A stretch of 64,000 nucleotides of DNA from contig JAJEKV010000028.1 in NCBI GenBank assembly GCA_021234155.1, positions 2,998,567-3,062,566 of the forward strand, given 5' to 3'. Each line of letters starts with the position of its first letter. Position 1 is the first letter of the stretch. The stretch comes from Isoetes taiwanensis (Eukaryota; Streptophyta; Lycopodiopsida; Isoetales; Isoetaceae). Shown here piece by piece: positions 19,828 to 29,825 of this stretch. A model generated the notes under the pieces. That model did not search any database and was not told the origin of the DNA. It saw nothing but the letters and a program-made list of their open reading frames with translations. The position numbers and the translations under genes are program-made.

Positions 19828-19923
19828 ATACGTGCATGGTAACCCACCTCAGGGAGTGGCAGAAGGGATTGCTATAGGTGTGCATGGTAACCCACTTCAG
19901 GGAGTGGCAGAAGGGATTGCTAC
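19828..19923 (+). repeat. 48-bp coding tandem repeat in LINE ORF1
   Basis: Two copies of a 48-base unit encode HGNPPQGVAEGIAIGV and HGNPLQGVAEGIATDM-like 16-residue blocks. The copies differ at three or so bases. Confidence 0.75.
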
Positions 19924-20071
19924 AGATATGAGGCAGATGCACAACTACCAAACGGGCAGTCATACTCAAGAGAGTTTGGACATGATTCCAGGCCATACAG
20001 AAAATGATTCCACAAGGGCAGGCCCTTCTCAAACTTCCAGGCTGGACAAAGGTAAGGGCATTCTGATGGTT

Positions 20072-20229
20072 AATGATCTGGACAAAGGCAAAGGCAGCCA
20101 TGTGGCTGATGGTTCTGAGCTGGGAAAGAAGGGTACAGATAAGGCCAGTCTGATGATCAATGATCTGGATAAAGGCAAAGGCAGCCATGTGGCTGATGAT
20201 TCTGAGCTGGGAAAGAAGGGTACAGGAAG
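20072..20229 (+). repeat. 87-bp coding tandem repeat in LINE ORF1
   Basis: The phrase encoding NDLDKGKGSHVAD.SELGKK occurs at 20072 and again 87 bases later at 20159, giving 29-residue units. A partial earlier copy (LDKGKGILMVNDL) precedes it. The region is hydrophilic and probably disordered. Confidence 0.75.
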
Positions 20230-20754
20230 CCAAATGGCTGGTGGTAAGAAGATGGGTAAAGGCTTGGGTAAAGAGAAGGTTACAGGGGTGGACACAATGA
20301 CATCAGTTGAACTTAGGGACAATAACAACTACAAGGGCAACATAGAATTGGACACCCAGGAAATGAGGAATACAGAGACTGACACAACACATGGAAGGGG
20401 GCTTTTGACTCATGATAACCCAAAAATGGTGGCAGAGGCAGGCATAGAAAAAGTCCCAAATAAATGAATGATCCCAATAAAAGGGAATGGGATTGATGGT
20501 TCAGCTGCTTTTGAACAGATACTGATGGACAGAGCAGCCAACCCTGATATCCCTGCAGAGAATGAAGAGTCAATTGGGTTGCAAGTAGTGCTATCAAATA
20601 GCTTAGGAGCTGCTGGTAGAAGAAGAAGACGTAAGAAAAGGAATGCTCTATTGCTGGAACAACACAGTACTGAAGAGATCTTTGGTAATAGAGAAACAAC
20701 AGGCGATGACAACACTATGAGAGCATCAGGGGAATGCTCAAGCAAACCACTTTA

Positions 20755-23700
20755 ATGAGGATTGCATCATGGAACTTACGTGGGATAAGAGGATCTTTGA
20801 AGAGATCTCGAGTCCTCACGGCTATCAGGGCAATGGCAGCAGACATTATTCTTGTTCAAGAACACAGATTGGCAGAATTTGAAGCTAACTCTCTGGGGAA
20901 ATGGATCGGATGTGGCTACTCTTCTCTCAGCTCGAAAGCTAATGGCACAAAAGGAGGCATCTCTTCATTGTGGAGAAATTTGAAGGTTAGTAATTCCTTT
21001 GTTAATCAAGATGGCAGATGGCATGCACTTTTTGTAGATGAACAGGAGCAGTGGGGCTGGATTAATATCTACGCCTCTAATTCTCCATCAGAGAGAGCAA
21101 AATTATGGAAGGAAATAAGAATTTGGATTGAATCACAAAGCCCCATGAGCTGGATAATGGGAGGGGACCTCAATATGACTCAGACTCTTGGGATCAGAAA
21201 GTAGGCCTTCATAGGAATCTAAATAGGGAGGAAAAGAACGAGTGGGAAAGACTTGTTGATGATATGGGCTTTGTGCTGATACCTCCATCTAACAGTCTCT
21301 ATTCCTGGACAAACAAACAGAAAGGTGAAAAGAGAGTCTATTGTTTGTTAGACCGTTTCTACATTTGTAACAAAGGCATCGACAAGTTTAATGGATGTTT
21401 CGTAGAAGCAGATTTGGGCTATACCCAATCAGATCACCTACCACAAGTTCTGCACTTGCCGGGGAATAATTGTGTCCCAAGTAAGAAAAATGTACCCTTC
21501 AAGTTCAATGTCAGCTATCTCAATAAGAAGGAATTCTGTGATCCCTTCCGGGAATTTCTACTACAATTACCTGCAAATCTACATCTCCCTGCTATGATTA
21601 GATGGAACAGGAAAATTAAGGACATTAAGGCATGGATCAAGCAATGGGGATGTGCTCAAGCAAAGCATTTCAAACAGGTCAAAGCTGATCTATATAACAG
21701 AATCAAAATGGTAAGGCAAACTCTATTAACAAGTCCTCTGGATGAGAATCTACATGAACTTGAAGAGCAATTGGAGAATCAACTAAGGCAATTGAGGAAG
21801 TAGAAGCAAAAGGAGCCGCAGTCAGATCTAAAACAAAAAACTATCTTGAAGTGGATAATGAAAATTCCAAGCTGTTTTTCAAGATGGCGAGTGCCAGACT
21901 ATCGTCGAACGGCATAACAGAAATAAACGATGGTGATGGGAACAAAATTACAGAGCCTTCACGTGTTGAGGAGTATCTTGTACAAAGATCTCTTTGAAGA
22001 GCAGACAAAACCAGCCAACTATCAGAATGCCTTGGAAGAATGCTTAAACTCTATGCATGCTCAGTTTACACAAGAGGAAAATAATGGGTTCCTTCAAGAG
22101 ATCACTTCAAATGAAGTGTACAAAACGCTGAGTTCCATGGGCAAAGGTAAATCGCCAGGACCAGACGGCCTACCACCGGAGCTCTTTCTAGAATTCTGGG
22201 AACAGTTAGGCTCGGAAATGGTGGAAACCATAAGGAGTGCCTGGGTGTATAAAGGCCTCCACCCAGCCATATCTACAGGTTTTATATCGCTCATCCCCAA
22301 GGTTAGTAAGCCTGGACACTTTCAAGAATGGCGTCCAATAGCCCTGACAAACACTTTATATAAGGTCATAGCAAAAATTCTGGCGAACAGGCTAAAACCA
22401 GCATTGGGAAGAATAATTGGAAACGAGCAGTCAGCTTTTCTACCAGGAAGAGCTATCCATGACAACTTTATAGTGGCCTATGAGGGCCTCAATTGGTGCA
22501 AGGTGTCCGAGCAGAAATGTGTTCTTTTCAAACTAGACTTTTCTAGAGCATACGACACAATAAGATGGGAGATGCTGGCTGAGATTCTGGTTAAGATGGG
22601 TTTAGCCAAAGAGATGCTTGATATGATAATGGGATTGCTGAAATCAGGAAGCGCCTCAGTCATCATCAATGGATCTCCATCAAGATTATTTCCACTCAAA
22701 AGAGGAGTACGCCAGGGATGTCCGCTTGCTCCCTACTTGTTTCTGATAGTAGCATATGTACTCAATTGTTTGGTTACAAGGCAACAAGAAAACGGAGCTG
22801 TAACAGGGCTGAAGCTGCCTAATGGTGAAGATAAACAAATCCCGCTTATGCAATTTGCGGACGACTCCTTTATGTTCATAAGATATGATGGCAGCAGCAT
22901 CTCAAACTTTCAGCAAACAATTAAAGTATTTTCTCATGCTTCGGGAGTGGAGCTCAATGCCAACAAGTGCGCATTGATCTGGCCACATGATGAGCCAGTG
23001 GACTCAAGCCTAAGTACGCTAAATATGAAAGTTTTCAGCAAGGATGAAGCTATCAAGCTGCTGGGCATTCCTCTGAGTCCCAATCTGAAGCTCAAAGGAC
23101 TCTGGAATCCCATTCTGGACAAGCTCAAAGGGAAGGTAAATGCATGGTCAGCCAAGGGCCTATCGTTGGCAGGGAGAATTTCTGTATGCAATGCAGTTTT
23201 AAACTCATCACATGTTTACATATCATCTGTGTTAGTGGGTCCCAAATATGTGTATCAGAAAATGCATAGAATAATCAGGAAATTTCTATGGGAAGGATTT
23301 CCGAAACTAGCATGGTCAGAAGTATGCAGGAATAGAAGCGATGGAGGTCTAGGCCTCAAAGACCTATGGACTCAATCTCAAGTTCTAGCAGCGAAGCAAA
23401 TTTGGCGGGCTTTACAGGGAGCAGAGTCCCCAGCCATGCAGCTTATCAAGTATAACTTAATGAAATGTCATCCTAAAGGTAAGCCTTCGGTGCCGATGTT
23501 GCTTCCAAATGCAGCTTACTATGACTTCAAAATTGGTAAAAGGACATCATTGTTGATGAGATATTTGCTAGCAGCATGGCAAAAGGTCTCAAAGTGGTTC
23601 TGGCTCAAGGATCTGCCTTGGGAAGCAGGTGCCCATTCACTTTTCTGGAATGTACATGTTGGCAACAAAGATGGAGCTCCTCTTGCTATGGTACATCCTA

Positions 23701-24569
23701 AATCAGCCTCAATCTGGCAAACTAAAGGGATTCATATCCTCAACGATCTCTGGTCTATGGAACACAACAGATGGATCTCATGGTCAGTGTTAAAGAATAT
23801 AGTGGGAGACACATTCACAAATAGAAGGTTGTATAAGACAATCATCAGAAGGATAGATGTGGTGTCAGGAACACTTGGAACAGCAGAGACATGGGTCCTA
23901 AAAGATGAGAAAGGTAAGGAGTGCAAGGGTTACAAGGTCAAAACTCTGTACAAGTTAATGCTAGTCAGGGAACCGTTTAAAGTAACAGAGAATTTGGGGC
24001 TGGATCAGGACGAACTTTTACCTCAGCTAGTGCACTGCTGGAACTCCTGGTGCTCCAAAAAGATTCAGACTTTTAAGTGGCTGGTATGGCAGGAAGGATT
24101 GCCAACTCTCACCCGTTTACACAAAAGGAAAACCGTTTCTTCAGTGGGCTGCCCGTTAGGATGTTCTGAAGCAGAGAGCATCGACCATATGCTCTTCTGC
24201 CCCCGTATCAGTCAGTTTTGGTATTGGGCAGCGCCCATCCTGGGAATTTCGATCAATGACATGCAATGGCCACGGATTGCAATGATCAAATGTACTAAAG
24301 TGATGGACTCTCTTATCACAGTAGCACTCTGGTGCTGTTGGAAGCACCGCTGTGATGTAGCAATGGGGCAAAAACCAATAGACCACAGAAGAATTATAGC
24401 CACCTTCAACTACGAAGTTTCTCTCATGGCTATTTCTCACAGGCAGAAATTTGGCGAAGCATACGACAGAGAATATGATAAGATTGGGCGCATGCAAGGG
24501 TTCTACCAATACTTTAAGTGTGCATGGGCCGAGCTGGGAAGAGATGGTGTCGATGACTCCCTAGCCTAG
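20755..24569 (+). pseudogene. LINE ORF2: endonuclease and reverse transcriptase, frameshifted
   Basis: ORF2 starts at ATG 20755-20757, overlapping the ORF1 stop as TAATG. The N-terminal APE endonuclease reads MRIASWNLRGIRG, ADIILVQEHRLAEFE and later IMGGDLNMT. A frameshift near 21190 and others near 21800-21990 interrupt it. The reverse transcriptase (from about 22080) has GKSPGPDGLPPELF, KLDFSRAYDTIRW (first catalytic Asp, 22533-22556), GVRQGCPLAPYLF and QFADDSFMF (active site, 22854-22865). The C-terminus reads KKIQTFKWLVWQEGLPT then GCPLGCSEAESIDHMLFCP, a zf-RVT type finger. Domain order and motifs fit a plant L1-clade LINE. The long 3' frame (880 residues) is otherwise intact. Confidence 0.85.
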
Positions 24570-24697
24570 GTTGGACTAGGTGATTTTCGGTTTGGTGTTC
24601 CGTAATTTAGCTTTTCTGTAATTTTTGTTTTTTTTGTAACTTTCACTCTATCAATAAAAATATAAACATCTTGCCTCCGAAAAAAAAAAAAAAAAAA

Positions 24698-24708
24698 TTA
24701 TTAACATA
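24698..24708 (+). repeat. Right target-site duplication of the LINE
   Basis: TTATTAACATA follows the A-tail directly and matches 17553-17563. Confidence 0.8.
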
Positions 24709-27269
24709 AACCATTGCATTTAACACATCTAGATTAAAATCCCCCTTAAACCCCCTTTGGTTTGGGTGCATATTCACACGGGGGGTTACGTAGGGCAGCG
24801 AGAGCCCTTAAAATATATTCACAATACATGTACAAAATTAACACCATTAAGTACATTCTCTCAAACCTTATAGTATTTTGCAAACCTTAATATACAGTAT
24901 ACAAAAACTTGTACATGCATACCCCACAAACGAGGATCGCTATGTACGGTCCAGATCTTGGAATAAAGGGCGAATATGCCCATCCGACAAATCCTTTTTT
25001 GATTTGACCTGGCACTCCTTTTGTACTATAGAAAAATGGCCCAAAGTCCATCTCTTCCGTACATCTATCTTGGGGTATTCCATCTTGCCAATAGCTTACA
25101 TTAAAACATTTATAGCTCACTATTTCATGTAGGGACATCTCAAAGTCCAATTCTCCAATGTATTTGTTTTTATCCTGAAACAATGTCAGATCAATGTGAG
25201 TATCATGCAATCTTTTGTTACTTATTTCGTTACAAGACTGAGGCTAAAGGACGTAAGCAACCCTGGTTATACCAAGGAGTTGAAGTGTCTAAAAAAACCC
25301 AGCCAAACCTAGAATCCTAGGTCTGACATCAATCCTCGGTCAATCCCAAGGATTGTATTATCAACCCAGATTCAAACTTACGTAAGAATTGCCTGGTACT
25401 TATTGTCCTTTAGCCTCTAGACCTTCTGAATTGAAAATTACATGATCAATACAAGCCATACTATGCCATTTCTCATTCAACTTTCACAAGTCTTGTTTAT
25501 GCCAATGTCATCAACAAGAACAATATTAAACTGGATGGCTTGCATACAAGCTTGCATGCATGTTTTTCTTAAAAAACATAAGTCAAGATAATCCTGTTCG
25601 TTAGCATTTATAGCCACATGACAAAACCCTTATGCTAATATTTTGCTTTCTACACTTTCAACATATAGCATGCAAATTGAAAGTATTATAACATAGAAAA
25701 CACAACCTGTATGCTTAAAAGCATATAAGGATGACATAGAAATGTGCAGAAGAAGAAATCCAGTTCTAATAGATGGTATCAGTCACCATTTGTTAAAACT
25801 TTTTATTTCGCTTCCAAATTCCAGCAAATCCAGCAAACTAGAACAAAAGAGCAACAAAGACAGGAGAGGTCCGATACCTGCAGCCAATCATCAAAACATT
25901 AGCATGATGGTAATGATTGAAGGGCCAAAAGGTACAATGGAGCCTCTCGGTTTATAACTGATCAGCCTTTGTAACCTTTTGCCCTGTTAGTTAGAAAAGC
26001 ATAGAGAATGGAAGGAACAATATATGTAATTTCATTTACATACAGTAGTCTAAAAGGTACAGATCGACCTAGTGCATAAAAATGTATCACCACTTGTTAG
26101 TTTCACCAATTATATGTCAGTTAATAGACTGCCAAGAAAGCACAACTATGGTGTAGCTGTTAAAAAAATAAGCATTCTCTAAGCTGGCCTGTTATCATAA
26201 GGATAGGTAGACGTTTGCAAGTGTTTCTCAAACATCTATTATGCAAAAGATGGAAAAATCCTCCCGCCATATGCTTTAACCAGAGCTTTTAGCATTGAAA
26301 TATGCCAAACTCTATGATGTTACTTGCTTTCTAAGAGATGTAAAGAAAGCTGATATGGAAAAATATAGTTGAGGTTTTTCAAAATATATGCCCTGTGAAG
26401 ATAAACAAATAACGAGCACAAAATACCGTCTTATCAAGGTTTTAAGCTTTACATTCTGCTATCTGTGTTATAATCCTCTTTCAATAAAGAAACCTAGATA
26501 CCTGATTGTCTTGTTGATCAGAGTTGAAAGGATCTTCTTGGCATGCCTCTGGGACTGTGAGATCGCTAACATTATCCTTATTGTATTGTGCAGGCCTGGC
26601 TTAACTGCTTTTGCAACAGCATTGCCCTTCTTGCTTGCATTCATGCTGTGTCCATCAATAACATTTTGCCTTTGGCCATTGCCGTTTTTGCATCACCCAT
26701 TTCAGAAACTACACCTCTCAGATTAGAGATGCCAAAGATGGAACGACTGAAATCAATGTATTCCACAGCAGATCGGCCATCCTATTTGTGAGCTCTTAGA
26801 AGGGAAATCACGGGCATGCATAAAGAGTGGAGCGCCGTCTCATTCTCCGAATATGATAAGCCCTAAATGCTAGGGTTTTCTTTTTGCCAAAGTGTTGCCT
26901 CTTGTTACTTTGTTACTTGCATGTCATAAATGTTAATGTGGAGTAGAACGTACCTTTGTGCTCTTTGGCCAAGACGCATTATTTCCCCATGCACTTTAGA
27001 ATGAGCACAAACAAAAACTTAGTGCATGCAAAGTAATGTTATTTTACATTGACAAATGGCAAACATGCCATGCATCATTTTCTTCCCACTTTTTAAAAAA
27101 AATTACTTGGTTACCATGAATGATCTATAAGCAAATATTTCTCTTTGGCATAAAAATTGCATGCCTAGCACAAATGCACCTGCAATCTGCAATATGTCAT
27201 ATTGTGAGAGGTTTAGTGAAGCTGTATGCTATTTTCTTTACCACAAGCCTGATCACTTGGGTCAAAGGG
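24709..27269. other. Intergenic region, no gene recognised
   Basis: The sequence resumes the locus broken by the LINE at 17.56 kb. Short open frames are present, but none has convincing protein composition. The only relation seen is the repeat at 25859-25995. Confidence 0.45.
25859..25995 (+). repeat. Dispersed repeat, copy 2
   Basis: It shares ordered blocks with 12283-12420, including ATACCTGCAGCCA, TTAGCATGATG, AGGGCCAAAAGGTACA and CCTTTTGCCCT, with clear divergence between them. Confidence 0.55.
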
Positions 27270-27273
27270 TCAT

Positions 27274-27313
<40 letters not shown>

Positions 27314-28519
27314 AGCAGAACTGTAGGGTTGGGAAGGAGGCTAGGCAGTCGGTCTCGCGTTGGTTTTTCGTCCATGATATTTCGAAGAGAGGCGGAAGGA
27401 TCTTCTAGCTTATACATGCTTGAATCCAATTTTATTCTCAATAAAATACAATGCATCGTATGGGTTGGGACAATATATATTGGGAGAGAACCATAAGATA
27501 CCTGATCAGGGACAATGCAGGCGACATTCAAGGGAAATTATCTAGGATTGCAATCACCGAATCAGCAAAATCACACATCCTCACAGGCAGTGGATGGTTT
27601 AAAGATGTGGCAAAATGGACCAGAGAAATAGGATTAAACCTGAGCGACCTAATAAAGGAAGGGCAGTGGAATGAAGAGTGGGCAGACAGAGCCACAAGAG
27701 CGTGGCTGCAAAAACACACAGGACCCAAGACAACCTGGCTCATGCAAGTTTTCAACCCAAGTCAGCAAATAGGGCACCACATGTATCGGGATAACATACT
27801 GGGAAAAAACAGAAGAGACATTCTGGCTAGATTCAGGATGGGAAGTCATGATCTAAGAATCGAAAAAGACAGGTGGAGAGGAATAGACAAGGAGGACAGG
27901 ATATGCAGAATCTGTGACAATGGGAGAATAGAGGATGAGAACCACATGATTAATGAATGCCCGATTTATGGAGACATCAAGAGACAGGTACATAAATATA
28001 AGGTGGGGGGAACCGATCCACACTCTGATGACAATAACAGAATCACTTCGAGATGTAGCAGACGCGATCCAGAAAATGATGACCAGACATAAAGAAGTAC
28101 ACAGTGAAAGAGGGTTCATAATTTGATCTGTACAAAAGCGGGTCATAAACCCCATACAAATTGCTAAGCTAAAAGCTGATTGATAACGACGCATCACTGC
28201 ACGACCAAGAAGCCGAGGTAAAGCGGGATGCTGGTATTAAAAGAAAAAAGCCAGCCTTCAGAAAAGGCTACATCATAACAGCGTGACGTGCTAGTAGCGC
28301 CCTTTTAGGGAGCTTGCCCATGCTACACAAGTCCAGGGGCCTCGCGGCACAAGGGACATTAATGTATATTCTATTCTATTATATTCTATTCATTGTTAGT
28401 CGAGTTAATGTAATATGGATTTGAAGTGATGCAGCTTTCCAACCTTCCATCAAGTGTCATATTTTACATGCCTCTGGTGGTTTATATTTTACCAGCCTCC
28501 AAACGAATGTAATAAATAT
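27270..28519 (+). mobile_element. LINE 3' fragment, copy 2
   Basis: This copy of the 13.7-kb fragment starts with the same TCATAATTAAAA and a longer A-tract. Compared with copy 1 it has an extra A near 27980 that shifts the frame, a 15-base insertion near 28018 and a shorter TTCTA tail. Otherwise the two are nearly identical through AATAAATAT at 28519. After that they diverge, although the phrase CCTCCAAACGAATGTAA recurs once more at 28565. Identical truncation points suggest either duplication of a DNA segment or a mobile unit with fixed ends. Confidence 0.75.
27451..27981 (+). pseudogene. LINE ORF2 C-terminus, copy 2
   Basis: The frame is open upstream of the copy 1 stop and encodes NIYWERTIRYLIRDNAGDI and RIAITESAKSHILTGSGWF before the shared C-terminal segment and the CRICDNGRIEDENHMINECP finger. 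The extra base near 27980 shifts the last part (to 28092), so the original C-terminus is better preserved in copy 1. Comparing the two copies recovers the reading frame of the family's 3' end. Confidence 0.7.
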
Positions 28520-29825
28520 ATACGTTTTGGGCTTTCTCAATAAGCAACTACTGCCCAACATCATCCTCCAAACGAATGTAACAAGTATCACGACATGATA
28601 AGTGGCACACCTAATTTTAAATAGGAGAAATATTACAAGTTTCTCATTGCGTGAATAACCAAAATATAGCATCTGGGCATGATTAACATGCAACTTATTT
28701 ACATAGATTGAAGCAAAGCTCTAAATTATTGATCTTTTGATTGCGACATGTTTTGGCAGAGCTTGTGGCTTTCAGATTCCTATCTGCCCATGTTGTTGCA
28801 TGCAGTTGCAAAGAAACAGACCGGCGGTGAATGTCGGAACGGAGGCACGGTCGCTGAAGTCGGTCCTGCCAACAATTTTCTAATAAATAGCACGGTGGTT
28901 CTTGCACCATGGATTCATGCAAGAGTTTTTAAGTAATAAAATATGCTGGCCCTTGATGTGGGAGATTCCATAAAGATAAAGAGAGCGATGTAATGAAGAT
29001 CCAAATCAGTAAAAACAATACTTGAGACATGGTATAACTTATTGCAGGTGCTTATCATGAAGTTGTAGACCAATGAAGGCAATTGTAGCTCGACTTAATG
29101 ATTGTCATTCTAACAGTCATTATTGTACTATAGTTATAGGCCATAGAGGGATACTCTATATAACTACTTGGGTATTATTGTTGGACATGGGGCTATGTGC
29201 TTCTTAGGTTCACATGAGATTGTAAATTCCATGAATACAAAGGAAGTGTGTGTTAACAACAACTCACTTATTAGCAGCAAAATATTTAAGTGCCCATGAT
29301 CTTTGGTTGTAACTTTGTTTGAAATTGCACATGTTGGACTAAACAATGTAGCCCATAGTCTGCCACTCTATTCTTTTATCTTTGCTAGAAAAAGCCTGCT
29401 TGAGATCTACAAAGGAAACCGCATGGACTGAATAGTAACATGGTCCCAGTTGGTTATTCAACAATCTGCACCTTAAGATTTTAAAATTTGACCCAGCTAC
29501 ATGCTTGCAAATTGATAAAAAAAATAAAACATAATATGGATACTGCTCCTTCCAGGGAAAATTGTTTTGTGTATACATGCTGCACATGATGCAAAATCAT
29601 AGGAATCCAAGATGTCATATTTGTCATTGCAAAAAGAAAGACGAAAAAAAGGAAAAAATTCCAACAATGAATGCCACAAGTGGAAGCTAAAGAAATCGAA
29701 TAAGACAAAGAAGTCAGTGCAATTTAAGATAAAGAATATTTGCACGAAAAATCTATCATGTTGTTCATGTTCAAGTTAAGAATAAATTGAATAATGAAAG
29801 GTTACAAAAAGCAACGGTGCCTTAC
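28520..29825. other. Noncoding or unresolved region
   Basis: No frame is convincing. It may include 3' exons or the 3' UTR of the possible minus-strand gene to the right, for example open sequence at 28922-28695, but the composition is ambiguous. Confidence 0.35.

Larger units (their letters stand above)
18800..20755 (+). pseudogene. LINE ORF1: DUF4283-like protein with CCHC knuckle
   Basis: One reading frame holds the whole ORF1 but is cut by TAA 19652-19654 and TGA 20465-20467, the latter followed directly by ATG. The first part resembles plant LINE ORF1/DUF4283: SSFFVVETNGERDVEILLRK, then VPFPVWAPLKGLSYEYW and VPRVCFMIDLLKPIPERI. A CCHC knuckle follows, CTTCSNRLHIGSNC (about residues 250-263), which should bind the RNA. 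After the TAA comes a low-complexity region with tandem repeats, then a basic stretch (RRRRRKKR) near 20620. It ends at TAA 20753-20755, overlapping the ATG of ORF2. The stops could be lesions or could split the protein. Confidence 0.7.
17564..24697 (+). mobile_element. Full-length LINE with extra tandem small ORFs
   Basis: The element is bounded by the 11-bp duplication TTATTAACATA and ends in an A-tail (about 24680-24697) that follows ATCAATAAAAATATAAAC. In order it encodes three related small ORFs (a, b, c; 17756-18792), an ORF1 with a DUF4283-like RNA-binding domain and a CCHC knuckle (18800-20755), and an ORF2 with endonuclease, reverse transcriptase and a zf-RVT-like C-terminus (20755-24569). 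The ORF2 features resemble plant L1-clade LINEs. The small ORFs are not part of any LINE layout I know. A few stops and frameshifts show the copy is no longer intact, but the perfect target duplication suggests a fairly recent insertion. Confidence 0.85.

Noticed and set aside
20029-20328. Minus-strand open frame opposite the LINE ORF1 repeats
   Set aside because: It is the mirror of the coding tandem repeats, with Pro/Leu/Ser-rich composition expected from reading them backwards.
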